In this document: positions 1-4,684 of the stretch, one piece after another
Layout of the letters: every line of letters starts with the position of its first letter
Numbering within the stretch: position 1 is the first letter of the stretch
Origin: Pseudomonadota bacterium
GTDB lineage: Bacteria > Pseudomonadota > Alphaproteobacteria > Rhodospirillales > Magnetospirillaceae
DNA: 8,593 nt
Assembly: GCA_023437865.1 (NCBI GenBank)
Contig: JAEZFE010000217.1
Location: 1-8,593 of the forward strand
Direction: 5' to 3'
Made by a program: the position numbers and the translations under genes
Notes under the pieces: model-generated
Seen by the model: the letters and a program-made list of their open reading frames with translations, nothing else
Told to the model about the DNA's origin: nothing
Database searches by the model: none

Positions 1-47
1 GCCAGTTCGTCCAACTGGGTGCCGGTCAGGGCGTCGATGCCGGCCAT
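1..47 (-). CDS. W: Baseplate assembly protein W, N-terminal fragment
   Basis: Only the first 15 codons are in the window, reading MAGIDALTGTQLDEL, before the left edge cuts the gene. The ATG at 47-45 overlaps the TGA stop of V (49-47) as TGATG, which implies translational coupling. In P2-like phages V is followed directly by W, a gp25-like baseplate wedge protein, and many W homologues begin with a short segment containing a 'TG' turn before a conserved HL-QS region. The identity therefore rests mainly on position and coupling, with weak support from the sequence. It could instead be another small baseplate protein. Confidence 0.7.
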   Translation of the reverse strand, partial: MAGIDALTGTQLDEL

Positions 48-679
48 CAATCCGTCTCCACCGGGCTGGTGACCTTGGGCGGGCTGAAGCCGTTGTCGCC
101 CTTGTCGCTGACGATGACGCCGGCCTCCCACTTCTCGCTCTCGAAAAGGCTGTCGCCCTTGTGGGTGACGCTGCTGGCCTTGCCGGCATGGTCGGTGTGC
201 CAAGTGCCGCCCTCGCGCACGCGCTGCACCAGATTGCCGCCTTCCACCACCAGCGTGCCGGTGGCTTCCAGCGTCATGTCGCCAGCCGAGAAGATGCACA
301 TCTTGTGGGCGGCGCTGTCGTAGCGGATCACCGTGCCGTCATTCCATTGGATGACGTCCACGTTTTCGTCCACCTCGGGGGGCGGCAGCGGATTGTCCCC
401 GGCGGTGGTGTAGAGGACCTGGAGGATGACGGCTTGGGCCGGATCGCCCGAAAGGCAGCCGGCCAGGACCTGGGTGCCGATTCGCAGCCCGAACCAGCCG
501 CGATAATTGCGCCCCACATGGCCGGGCACCGGCATCCAGCCGGTTTCACGGTCTGCAATCCGCAGCTTGACCTGGGGCGGCATGGAGCCGTTGTCGACGG
601 CGGCGATGGTGCCGATGGACAACAGGTTCTCGATGCGCCGGCTTTGGTCAGCCGAGTGTTGGGCGTCATGGGGGCTCAT
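47..679 (-). CDS. V: Phage baseplate assembly protein V (tail spike/central puncturing protein)
   Basis: The product is 210 aa, essentially the length of P2 gpV (about 211 aa). In P2, gpV is the trimeric spike at the centre of the baseplate that contacts and pierces the outer membrane. The N-terminal domain is recognisable from RRIENLLSIGTIAAVD (residues 14-29), followed by an OB-fold-like stretch with GWMPVPG (47-53) and GTQVLAG (68-74). From about residue 105 the pattern is short beta repeats (VIQWNDGTVIRYD, then GDMTLEATGTLVVEGG), as expected of a beta-helical spike. The C-terminus ends FSPPKVTSPVETD and shows no HxH iron-binding tip. The start at 679 is the first ATG in frame; the bases before it (GGGCGC) give no convincing Shine-Dalgarno site, and residues 1-13 are not obviously conserved. 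It heads the second late block and is preceded by the putative late operator at 720-755. Confidence 0.92.
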   Translation of the reverse strand: MSPHDAQHSADQSRRIENLLSIGTIAAVDNGSMPPQVKLRIADRETGWMPVPGHVGRNYRGWFGLRIGTQVLAGCLSGDPAQAVILQVLYTTAGDNPLPPPEVDENVDVIQWNDGTVIRYDSAAHKMCIFSAGDMTLEATGTLVVEGGNLVQRVREGGTWHTDHAGKASSVTHKGDSLFESEKWEAGVIVSDKGDNGFSPPKVTSPVETD

Positions 680-719
680 GCGCCCATGTTGAGCGCGAGC
701 GCGGGCGCGAAGTCACCGC

Positions 720-757
720 CGCCGGGGTTAGTTACCGGGGTATCCAACCCCGGCGCG
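720..757. promoter_or_regulatory. Putative late-gene activator site upstream of V (copy 1 of the repeat)
   Basis: A 10-bp perfect inverted repeat, CGCCGGGGTT (720-729) and AACCCCGGCG (746-755), surrounds a 16-bp spacer. Within it lies GTTAG (727-731), 12 bp, then CCAAC (744-748). Positions 725-757 match 7831-7863 at 30 of 33 bases, differing at 742, 745 and 751. P2 late promoters are activated by the zinc-finger protein Ogr (or P4 Delta) at TGT-N12-ACA sites centred about 55 bp upstream of transcription. The same 12-bp spacing and a location upstream of V fit that role; the half-site sequence is different. A stem-loop terminator is a weaker alternative because no T-run follows on either strand. 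Confidence 0.6.
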
Positions 758-776
758 TTTCCCGCTCGGGCGCTTA

Positions 777-793
777 GTTCGCTATCAGCGAAT
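777..793. promoter_or_regulatory. Toxin-antitoxin operator, copy 1
   Basis: GTTCGCTATCAGCGAAT is present here and repeated exactly at 811-827. Each copy holds the palindrome TTCGCT-ATC-AGCGAA (here 778-792), a form typical of operators bound by dimeric XRE-type helix-turn-helix proteins. Placed just upstream of the toxin gene, it is probably the autoregulatory site for the antitoxin encoded at 1102-1428. The two copies start 34 bp apart. Confidence 0.75.
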
Positions 794-800
794 TAACTGC

Positions 801-829
801 TTGCATTGTTGTTCGCTATCAGCGAATAT
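801..829 (+). promoter_or_regulatory. Possible promoter of the toxin-antitoxin operon
   Basis: TTGCAT at 801-806 is a reasonable -35 element. It lies between the two operator copies. A weak -10 candidate GAATAT follows at 824-829 after a 17-bp spacer and overlaps the end of operator 2. Transcription would start near 836, leaving a leader of about 19 bases with a purine-rich ribosome binding region (GGACGGAGCGAGG, 840-852) before the ATG at 855. The -10 match is poor, so the position is tentative, but the overlap with operators is what an autorepressed promoter would show. Confidence 0.4.
811..827. promoter_or_regulatory. Toxin-antitoxin operator, copy 2
   Basis: This is an exact 17-bp copy of 777-793, with the palindrome TTCGCT-ATC-AGCGAA at 812-826. 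It ends 27 bp before the toxin start and covers most of the spacer between the candidate -35 and -10. Binding here would block RNA polymerase, consistent with negative autoregulation by the antitoxin or toxin-antitoxin complex. Confidence 0.75.
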
Positions 830-854
830 CAGCCCATCAGGACGGAGCGAGGCG

Positions 855-1109
855 ATGCAAGTCACTTACGAAACCAAGGCGATCAAGGACCTGAAGGCCA
901 TCGACGCCAAGGCCCGTGACCGCATCATCGCCAAGATCGTCCAATATGCCGCTGACCCGGCCACGCAGGCGAACAACGTCAAGCATCTGACCGGTTCGCC
1001 GTTCTACCGCCTGCGGGTCGGTGACTACCGGGTGATCTTCTCCCTGGATGGGGAAATCACCATCATGACCGTGATCCGCGTCCGCCACCGGAGGGAAGCC
1101 TATGACTGA
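855..1109 (+). CDS. RelE/ParE-superfamily toxin of a type II toxin-antitoxin pair
   Basis: The product is 84 aa from the ATG at 855, chosen over an upstream in-frame ATG at 801 because 801 lies inside the operator/promoter region and 855 follows a purine-rich ribosome binding site (GGAGCGAGG). The fold signature is typical of RelE: a helical N-terminal half with LKAIDAKARDRI, then the strand pattern FYRLRVGDYRVIFS, and the C-terminal IRVRHRREAYD carrying basic residues and a terminal Tyr, like the residues RelE-type ribosome-dependent mRNA interferases use. The expected role is cleavage of mRNA at the ribosome, inhibited by the protein from the next gene. The stop overlaps the antitoxin start by 8 bp (1102-1109). 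Toxin-first order resembles HigBA rather than RelBE. It lies opposite to the phage late genes on either side. Confidence 0.92.
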   Translation: MQVTYETKAIKDLKAIDAKARDRIIAKIVQYAADPATQANNVKHLTGSPFYRLRVGDYRVIFSLDGEITIMTVIRVRHRREAYD

Positions 1110-1428
1110 CACCGTGACCATCCCGCGCGCCGAATACGACGCCCTGCGGGCGCGCGCCGAAGACCTGGACGATATCGTGGCTGGGCATGCCGCCGTAACC
1201 GGGGCGACCCTGCCGCACGAATTCGCCATGCGCATTATCGCGGGAGAGCACCCGGTGCGGGTGTGGCGCGAGTATCGCGGCCTCAGCGCCGTCGAACTGG
1301 CGGCCAAGGCCGAAATGTCCAAGCCCTATTTGAGCGAGATCGAGACCGGCAAGAAGCCGGGTTCCATCGAGGCCTACAAGGGGCTGTCCCAGGCGCTGGG
1401 TGTGCCGGTGGATGCCCTGTTGCCCTGA
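1102..1428 (+). CDS. XRE-family helix-turn-helix antitoxin
   Basis: The product is 108 aa. The N-terminal part (MTDTVTIPRAEYDALRARAEDLDDI) is a charged helix of the kind that wraps a RelE toxin. Residues of about 53-107 form a complete HTH_3/XRE domain: VRVWREYRGLSAVELAAKAE, then MSKPYLSEIETGKKPGS, then a closing LSQALGVPVDALLP. A strong Shine-Dalgarno GGAGG (1090-1094) lies inside the toxin gene, 7 bases before the ATG, so antitoxin can be made efficiently from the same mRNA. It should neutralise the toxin and repress the operon at the two palindromes upstream. The reverse order and the combination of RelE-like toxin with XRE antitoxin are known in alphaproteobacterial chromosomes and phages. 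Confidence 0.92.
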   Translation: MTDTVTIPRAEYDALRARAEDLDDIVAGHAAVTGATLPHEFAMRIIAGEHPVRVWREYRGLSAVELAAKAEMSKPYLSEIETGKKPGSIEAYKGLSQALGVPVDALLP

Positions 1429-1435
1429 TGGAAAC

Positions 1436-1459
1436 AAAGCCGCCAGAGGAGGCGGCTTT
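1436..1459. terminator. Bidirectional intrinsic terminator between convergent units
   Basis: AAAGCCGCC (1436-1444) pairs perfectly with GGCGGCTTT (1451-1459) around a 6-base loop, AGAGGA. Read on the plus strand it closes the toxin-antitoxin operon 7 bases after its stop; read on the minus strand it is followed by TTTGTTT and lies 3 bases beyond the stop of the last gene of the capsid-to-tail operon. The A/T tails on both arms make it suitable for both directions. It separates the cargo unit from the late operon. Confidence 0.8.
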
Positions 1460-1462
1460 GGA

Positions 1463-1660
1463 TCAGGTGCCCTGCAACAGGACCTCGTGCTCGGGCAGCA
1501 ATTGGGATGGATAGGGCGAGCCCTGTTTGCCCTCGGCGGATACCCATAACGTGAAGACGGCGCGCGCCTCTTCAGTCAGCAGGTTCCAGACCTTGCAGCG
1601 CTTGGGCGTCCAGGCGCCAGGGCTCCATGACGGGTTGGTGAGGGTGGATGGTGCAGCCAT
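1463..1660 (-). CDS. Hypothetical 65-aa protein, last gene of the first late operon
   Basis: A small open frame of 65 aa that I do not recognise. It begins MAAPSTLTNPSWSPGAWTPK and carries three tryptophans, a single Cys, a short helical stretch (NLLTEEARAVFTLWVSAEG) and a C-terminal end rich in Pro and Leu. There is no signal peptide or membrane segment. It lies 24 bp after the stop of the membrane protein gene and its stop falls 3 bp before the terminator at 1436-1459, which is good contextual support for it being translated. No strong ribosome binding site precedes the ATG at 1660. It may be a conserved accessory phage protein, or an occupant of the variable position between S and V. Confidence 0.55.
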   Translation of the reverse strand: MAAPSTLTNPSWSPGAWTPKRCKVWNLLTEEARAVFTLWVSAEGKQGSPYPSQLLPEHEVLLQGT

Positions 1661-1684
1661 GAGGCCAGCATAGCGGTGGCTAAT

Positions 1685-2056
1685 TCAAAGGGCCAACCCA
1701 CCAATCACACCAGCGCCCAACAGCAAGCGGGCATAGGCTTCGAAGCCGTCGAACAGCCAGAAGCGCGGCAGGCGCAGCCCCACCCTCATCAGGGCTGGAT
1801 AGGACAGCCCGCCCAGGCAGGCGGCCACCACCGCCGGCCAGCCGGCGATGCCGATGGGAAGCACGGCCAGGGCGGCGGGACCGCCGAAGCGGATGGCCTG
1901 CCAGGTGGGGTTGCTCCAGTTGGTGCAGCCGATGATCAGCGAGCCGGCGGCGATGGCACCGGCCCACAGCGACCACCAGCCCATGCCGCCGATCCAGGCG
2001 GCGCCCATGACCTGGGTGATCGTGCCGACGTTGCGGAAGCCGGTGGCGATATCCAT
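1685..2056 (-). CDS. Small integral membrane protein of unknown function
   Basis: The product is 123 aa and strongly hydrophobic. Three candidate membrane segments can be seen: about residues 26-44 (WWSLWAGAIAAGSLIIG), 59-83 (a Pro/Gly-rich stretch with ALAVLPIGIAGWPAVVAACLGGL) and 107-123 at the very C-terminus (ARLLLGAGVIGGLAL). Between segments 2 and 3 lies a short basic/aromatic loop (RVGLRLPRFWLFDGFEAY). Its ATG overlaps the stop of S as TGATG (2058-2054), so it is translated with the tail genes. I do not recognise a family. An additional holin/antiholin-like factor or a superinfection-exclusion membrane protein would fit its size and place, but it is far from the lysis cassette and nothing in the sequence decides this. 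An overlapping frame at 1680-1976 is an Arg-rich shadow. Confidence 0.75.
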   Translation of the reverse strand: MDIATGFRNVGTITQVMGAAWIGGMGWWSLWAGAIAAGSLIIGCTNWSNPTWQAIRFGGPAALAVLPIGIAGWPAVVAACLGGLSYPALMRVGLRLPRFWLFDGFEAYARLLLGAGVIGGLAL

Positions 2057-2514
2057 CAGTGCATGTCCTTCAAAGCTTGGGCGATGCGCTCGTACACGAA
2101 TTGCTGGTCATCCTCGGGCATGCCCAGCAGGCGGCGGGCGAGGTACTTGACGTTGGCGCCGCCCCGGGCGACGGCGGCGACCTCACCGTAATGGTGGATG
2201 CGGGCCATCCAGGCATTACGGCCGTCATAGCCCAGTTCCATGGAACCGGTGGTGACCTTCAGGCGCAGGCGGCGGCCATCGCGGAAGCCCTGCAGCATCT
2301 TGGCGTGCTTGCGCACCTTGCCGTGGCTGTTGCGCTTGCGCGGTGCCCATGCCGCGCCATCCGGATCGGTCTGGGCGGCGATGCGGCGTTGGTTGCGCCG
2401 TCTGAGCTCGCGTCCGATGTCCATCAGCAGCGCGCGCCGGGCGGCGGGGTCGATGGCGGCCAGCGCGTTGACCAGCCAGCGTTTCAGCGGGGCCAGGGGA
2501 TCGATTTCGGCCAT
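2056..2514 (-). CDS. S: Tail completion protein S (phage virion morphogenesis family)
   Basis: The product is 152 aa, close to P2 gpS (about 150 aa). In P2-like phages gpS and gpR complete the tail before it joins the head. Recognisable parts are the early PLAPLKRWLVNALAAIDPAARRALLMDIGRELRRRNQRRIAAQTDPDGAAWAPRK block (residues 6 to about 60) and the C-terminal half with IHHYGEVA (about 103-110) and LLGMPEDDQQFVYERIAQALK. The frame stays open 63 codons upstream of 2514, but that extension overlaps the preceding gene in another frame and is low-complexity, so the ATG at 2514 (MAEIDPL) is taken as the start. It lies 7 bp after the stop of the 101-aa gene and overlaps the membrane protein gene by TGATG. 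Confidence 0.93.
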   Translation of the reverse strand: MAEIDPLAPLKRWLVNALAAIDPAARRALLMDIGRELRRRNQRRIAAQTDPDGAAWAPRKRNSHGKVRKHAKMLQGFRDGRRLRLKVTTGSMELGYDGRNAWMARIHHYGEVAAVARGGANVKYLARRLLGMPEDDQQFVYERIAQALKDMH

Positions 2515-2521
2515 GGCTGGA

Positions 2522-2827
2522 CTATTCGTTGTCCACCAATGCGAAACGGGCGAGTTTGCCATCCTCGAAGATTGCGGAAATCGGTCCCCAACCCTGGCGC
2601 GGGCCGTCGTCGTAGGCACCCGCGTATCCATTGAGAATACCCAGCAAGCCGACGCTGCACGTGTCCTCATGCAAGGCAACCTGAACGGTTGGATGGAGTG
2701 CAAGCGCCTTGCCGCAACGGACCCTGGCGCGAACCAAATCGTGCATTGCCTGCTGGTCCAGGGATACCAGCGTGTTTAAATACTCGATCAGTTCGGCGGT
2801 GGCGTTGCGGATGGGCATGTTTGTCAT
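2522..2827 (-). CDS. Hypothetical 101-aa protein between R and S
   Basis: A 101-aa protein with a helical N-terminal half (TAELIEYLNTLVSLDQQAMHDLVRARVRCGKALALHPTVQVAL, split here by charge pattern into two helices) and a compact C-terminal half with GLLGILNGYAG and WGPISAIFEDGKLARF. I recognise the pattern 'ALxxHPTVQV ... VGLLGILNG ... WGPI-A-FEDG-L-RF' as that of conserved hypothetical proteins in proteobacterial genomes and prophages, but I know no function for it. Its ATG overlaps the stop of R as ATGA (2827-2824), and its stop precedes S by 7 bp, so it belongs to the tail operon. An internal Met at codon 4 is an alternative start. It has no membrane segment. Confidence 0.8.
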   Translation of the reverse strand: MTNMPIRNATAELIEYLNTLVSLDQQAMHDLVRARVRCGKALALHPTVQVALHEDTCSVGLLGILNGYAGAYDDGPRQGWGPISAIFEDGKLARFALVDNE

Positions 2828-3258
2828 CCTGTGCGGTTCAGGTCGGCGAAGAACGATTTCAGCGCATCGTCGCCCATGGCATTGGGGTCGGGCGCGGGCT
2901 GCAGCTTGACCTTGCCGTCCGGCTGGGCCACCGCGCCGATGGTCTCGGTGACCTCGACCGCCAGTTCCACGTCGGCTTCCTTGGTGCTGAGCAGGTCAGC
3001 GCTCCAGGTGATGGCGGCGGCATCGGCGCCCGGATTGTCGCGGCGCAGCCATTGCGCCACCACGAACAGCAGGTCGTGCAGGGAGCCGGAATAATCCAGC
3101 ACGATGACCTTGGCGGTGTAAGGGATCTGGAACGCCTTGTTGGCGTCGCCGCCATAGGTCAGCACGCTGCCCTTTTCCGCGAATGTCAGCAGCTTGTCCG
3201 CCTTGATCTTCAGCGGGCAATCCAGGATGGCCTGGCGCAGGGACAGCAGTTTGTTCAT
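2824..3258 (-). CDS. R: Tail completion protein R
   Basis: The product is 144 aa, compared with about 155 aa in P2 gpR. It begins MNKLLSLRQAILDCPLKIKADKLLTFAEKG, the diagnostic opening of the GpR family, continues with a QIPYTAKVIVLDYSG strand region and DLLFVVAQWLRRDNP (about residues 62-76), and ends in a Lys/Pro-rich linker with a short helix. With gpS it finishes the tail tube terminus in P2-type assembly. The ATG at 3258 overlaps the stop of Rz as ATGA, and the gene's own stop overlaps the next ATG in the same way, so it is embedded in a tightly coupled run. The lysis genes lying directly upstream of R and S is the P2 arrangement. Confidence 0.93.
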   Translation of the reverse strand: MNKLLSLRQAILDCPLKIKADKLLTFAEKGSVLTYGGDANKAFQIPYTAKVIVLDYSGSLHDLLFVVAQWLRRDNPGADAAAITWSADLLSTKEADVELAVEVTETIGAVAQPDGKVKLQPAPDPNAMGDDALKSFFADLNRTG

Positions 3259-3764
3259 GGCCGCGCCCCGATCCTATCCAGGATGTCCTGGCAGGCGCCC
3301 AGCTGACGTTCCTTCGCGATCAATCCTTCGCGGAGGGCGTGATAATCCGGTCGAGCGTCGGGACTAAGCTCGGGGCGCGCTGCGTCACCCAGGCCGGCAC
3401 CGGCGGCAGCGTGGGGCATGCCGGTGGCGGGACAGGCGGCGTTGACGAACAGGCGCTTAGCGCCAGAAGCGACAGCAGTGCGCAGGTCGAAGTTCTCAGC
3501 ATCGGCCTTGGTCCTTTCGGCGGTGTGTTCGGCGTCGATCAGGGCGATGGCATCGGCCAGAACCTGTTCCCGCTCGCGCGCTTCCTCGCTGGCGGTGGCG
3601 GTGGCGGCGGCGTTGCGGGCGTGGATGCCGGCGATCTCGGCATCCGCCTTCCAGCCGCGCGCGGTCCAGCCCAGGACGACCAGGGCGACAGCCAGGGCCG
3701 CCGTGGCGATGGCGCGCCATGGCAGGGTCTTCGCGAACAGCAAGATGGTGGCTAGAGGCGGCAA
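3255..3764 (-). CDS. Rz: Rz-like i-spanin (inner membrane spanin subunit), TTG start
   Basis: The inner-membrane part of a two-component spanin that fuses inner and outer membranes as the last step of lysis. From the TTG at 3764 the product is 169 aa: a membrane anchor at about residues 16-33 (WRAIATAALAVALVVLGW), a long charged, Ala-rich coiled coil from about 38 to 105, and a C-terminal region with LFVNAACP, LGDAARPELSPDARPDYHALREGL and QLGACQDIL, characteristic of Rz proteins in P2-like phages. No ATG precedes the membrane segment sensibly; a perfect AGGAGG (3777-3772) sits 7 bases before this TTG, so it is preferred to the distal ATG at 3851, which lies deep inside the endolysin gene. The first 13 bases overlap the endolysin end. 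Rz1 is wholly nested inside it in another frame. Confidence 0.88.
   Translation of the reverse strand: MPPLATILLFAKTLPWRAIATAALAVALVVLGWTARGWKADAEIAGIHARNAAATATASEEAREREQVLADAIALIDAEHTAERTKADAENFDLRTAVASGAKRLFVNAACPATGMPHAAAGAGLGDAARPELSPDARPDYHALREGLIAKERQLGACQDILDRIGARP
3320..3502 (-). CDS. Rz1: Rz1-like o-spanin (outer membrane lipoprotein), nested inside Rz
   Basis: A 60-aa lipoprotein encoded entirely within Rz in another reading frame. The N-terminus has a short basic start (MLRTST), a hydrophobic stretch ALLSLLA and the lipobox L15-S16-A17-C18, followed by SS, which favours outer-membrane sorting over Asp+2 retention. The mature part of about 43 residues is Pro-rich (PPVPPPACPTLPPVPAW), as in lambda and P2 o-spanins (Rz1, LysC). 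It should bind the Rz ectodomain across the periplasm. A modest AAGG motif lies upstream of the ATG at 3502. Full nesting is the lambda Rz/Rz1 arrangement; the combination of lipobox and Pro-rich tail makes chance unlikely. Confidence 0.88.
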   Translation of the reverse strand: MLRTSTCALLSLLALSACSSTPPVPPPACPTLPPVPAWVTQRAPSLVPTLDRIITPSAKD

Positions 3765-4243
3765 AGCGCGGCCTCCTGTTCCCGGCGGGCGACAATGCCG
3801 GCGCAGTTGTTCCGGGGATCGCGGCAATCCTTCCCGCCGACATACACCCACCGCAGGATCTCGCCGCAGGCACCTGGATCGCCAGTGTTCAGGCGACGCA
3901 GGAAGGTGGAGCCACGAAGGTTAGCCATCCCCACGTTGTAGGCGAATGAAGTCACGGCGGCGCGGCGCGGTTCCGACATGGGCAGATGGACCACGCGGTC
4001 AACCTCGGCCATGAACTGGCCCACGTCGGACGCGCGCATGCGGTCGCATTCCTCGGGCGTGGCGACCATGCCGGGCGTCACGCCCTTGGTGTGGCCGTCG
4101 CAAATGGTCCACACCTTGGCGATGTCCTGATAGGCGGTCAGCGAGCGACCTTCCTTCTCGCCCACAAAGGTGGTGGCGATGGTGCCGGCGGTGGCGCCGG
4201 CAGCAATCAACGCCAGCATCTTGTTCGAGAGGATGCGCGGCAT
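3752..4243 (-). CDS. SAR endolysin, GH24 T4-lysozyme-like muramidase
   Basis: The product is 163 aa and hydrolyses the MurNAc-GlcNAc bond of peptidoglycan. The catalytic triad of the T4/P21 family is present with exact spacing: E31, eight residues, D40, five residues, T46 (E-GRSLTAYQ-D-IAKVW-T), followed by CDGHTKGV. Ahead of it, residues 9-27 (MLALIAAGATAGTIATTFV) form a weakly hydrophobic Ala/Gly/Thr-rich segment typical of a signal-arrest-release domain: secreted by Sec, tethered inactive, then freed when the membrane is depolarised. That segment has no Cys, so activation by refolding as in P21 R21 is more likely than the P1 Lyz disulfide switch. The ATG at 4243 (MPRILSNK) is chosen over upstream in-frame codons, which overlap the holin gene; it lies 2 bp after the holin stop. 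Confidence 0.94.
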   Translation of the reverse strand: MPRILSNKMLALIAAGATAGTIATTFVGEKEGRSLTAYQDIAKVWTICDGHTKGVTPGMVATPEECDRMRASDVGQFMAEVDRVVHLPMSEPRRAAVTSFAYNVGMANLRGSTFLRRLNTGDPGACGEILRWVYVGGKDCRDPRNNCAGIVARREQEAALCRL

Positions 4244-4245
4244 GG

Positions 4246-4467
4246 TCACTTTGCATAGCCCCCACGGCGCACGGCATCGCGCAGCATGGCGGCCCATTTC
4301 GGCACCAACAGGCCGGTCTGGGCGAGCACGTAGACGATGGTTACCGCAGCCACCCATTCATTGAGCGTCAGGCCGGCATAGATGGCCGGATCGGGAGCGG
4401 CGGCGACATAGGCGGCGCCACCGATGGCGGGGCTGGCTTTCGCGGCGGCGGCGATTTCCTCTTTCAT
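4246..4467 (-). CDS. Small holin, probably pinholin-like
   Basis: The product is 73 aa and precedes the SAR endolysin by 2 bp. One clear membrane segment lies at about residues 35-55 (LNEWVAAVTIVYVLAQTGLLV), flanked by a basic C-terminal tail (MLRDAVRRGGYAK). A weakly hydrophobic Ala/Gly-rich segment at about 12-30 (SPAIGGAAYVAAAPDPAIYA) could be a first, escaping transmembrane domain as in the P21 pinholin S21. Two segments and this size fit a class II holin, shorter than the three-segment P2 gpY (about 93 aa). Its role would be to time lysis by depolarising the inner membrane. An AGGA motif just upstream of the ATG overlaps the 3' end of X. Function is inferred from topology and position. 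Confidence 0.82.
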   Translation of the reverse strand: MKEEIAAAAKASPAIGGAAYVAAAPDPAIYAGLTLNEWVAAVTIVYVLAQTGLLVPKWAAMLRDAVRRGGYAK

Positions 4468-4471
4468 GGTC

Positions 4472-4684
4472 CTAGTCCCACAGGCTGGTCAGTTTCTTGG
4501 GGGTGACGATCTTTTCCGGCAGGCGGACGGGGGTGCCGTGGGGCAGGGCGGTGCCCAGCGCGGCAAGGCCGGGATTGGCCTCCAGGATGGCGGGGACCAT
4601 GGCGGTGTCGCCGTCGTAGCAGCGCGCCGCGATCTGATCGACGGTCTCACCCTGGCGGGCCAGGACGGTGCTCAGCGCGGCCAT
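4472..4684 (-). CDS. X: Tail protein X
   Basis: The product is 70 aa, compared with 67 aa for P2 gpX, and shows the LysM-like pattern of the family: a first strand, then GETVDQIAARCYDGDTAMVPAILEANPGL, and a closing HGTPVRLPEKI before a Leu-rich tail ending SLWD. In P2 it is required for tail assembly, with a likely role at the tail tube end or baseplate hub. The frame is open far upstream, but the ATG at 4684 overlapping the TGA of L (TGATG, 4686-4682) is the coupled, family-consistent start. The next gene, the holin, begins 4 bp after the stop. Confidence 0.93.
   Translation of the reverse strand: MAALSTVLARQGETVDQIAARCYDGDTAMVPAILEANPGLAALGTALPHGTPVRLPEKIVTPKKLTSLWD

Noticed and set aside
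720..755. Intrinsic terminator formed by the 10-bp inverted repeat
   Set aside because: No T-run on either strand, a 16-base loop, and no gene ends nearby; the sequence recurs at the O/P promoters, which fits an operator better.
161..796. A 211-codon plus-strand frame across V
   Set aside because: Shadow of V; its end runs into the operator region and the protein is Gly/Ala/His-rich without recognisable domains.
837..1437. Minus-strand frames opposite the toxin-antitoxin genes
   Set aside because: They are shadows of two genes that carry clear RelE and XRE signatures, a good ribosome binding site and their own operators.
2515..2703. 63-codon N-terminal extension of S
   Set aside because: The extension overlaps the 101-aa gene in another frame and lacks family similarity; the start at 2514 gives the usual length for S.
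3418..3924. Plus-strand frames across Rz and the endolysin
   Set aside because: Arg/Ala/Ser-rich translations without motifs; the opposite strand encodes the lysis genes with lipobox, membrane segment and catalytic triad.
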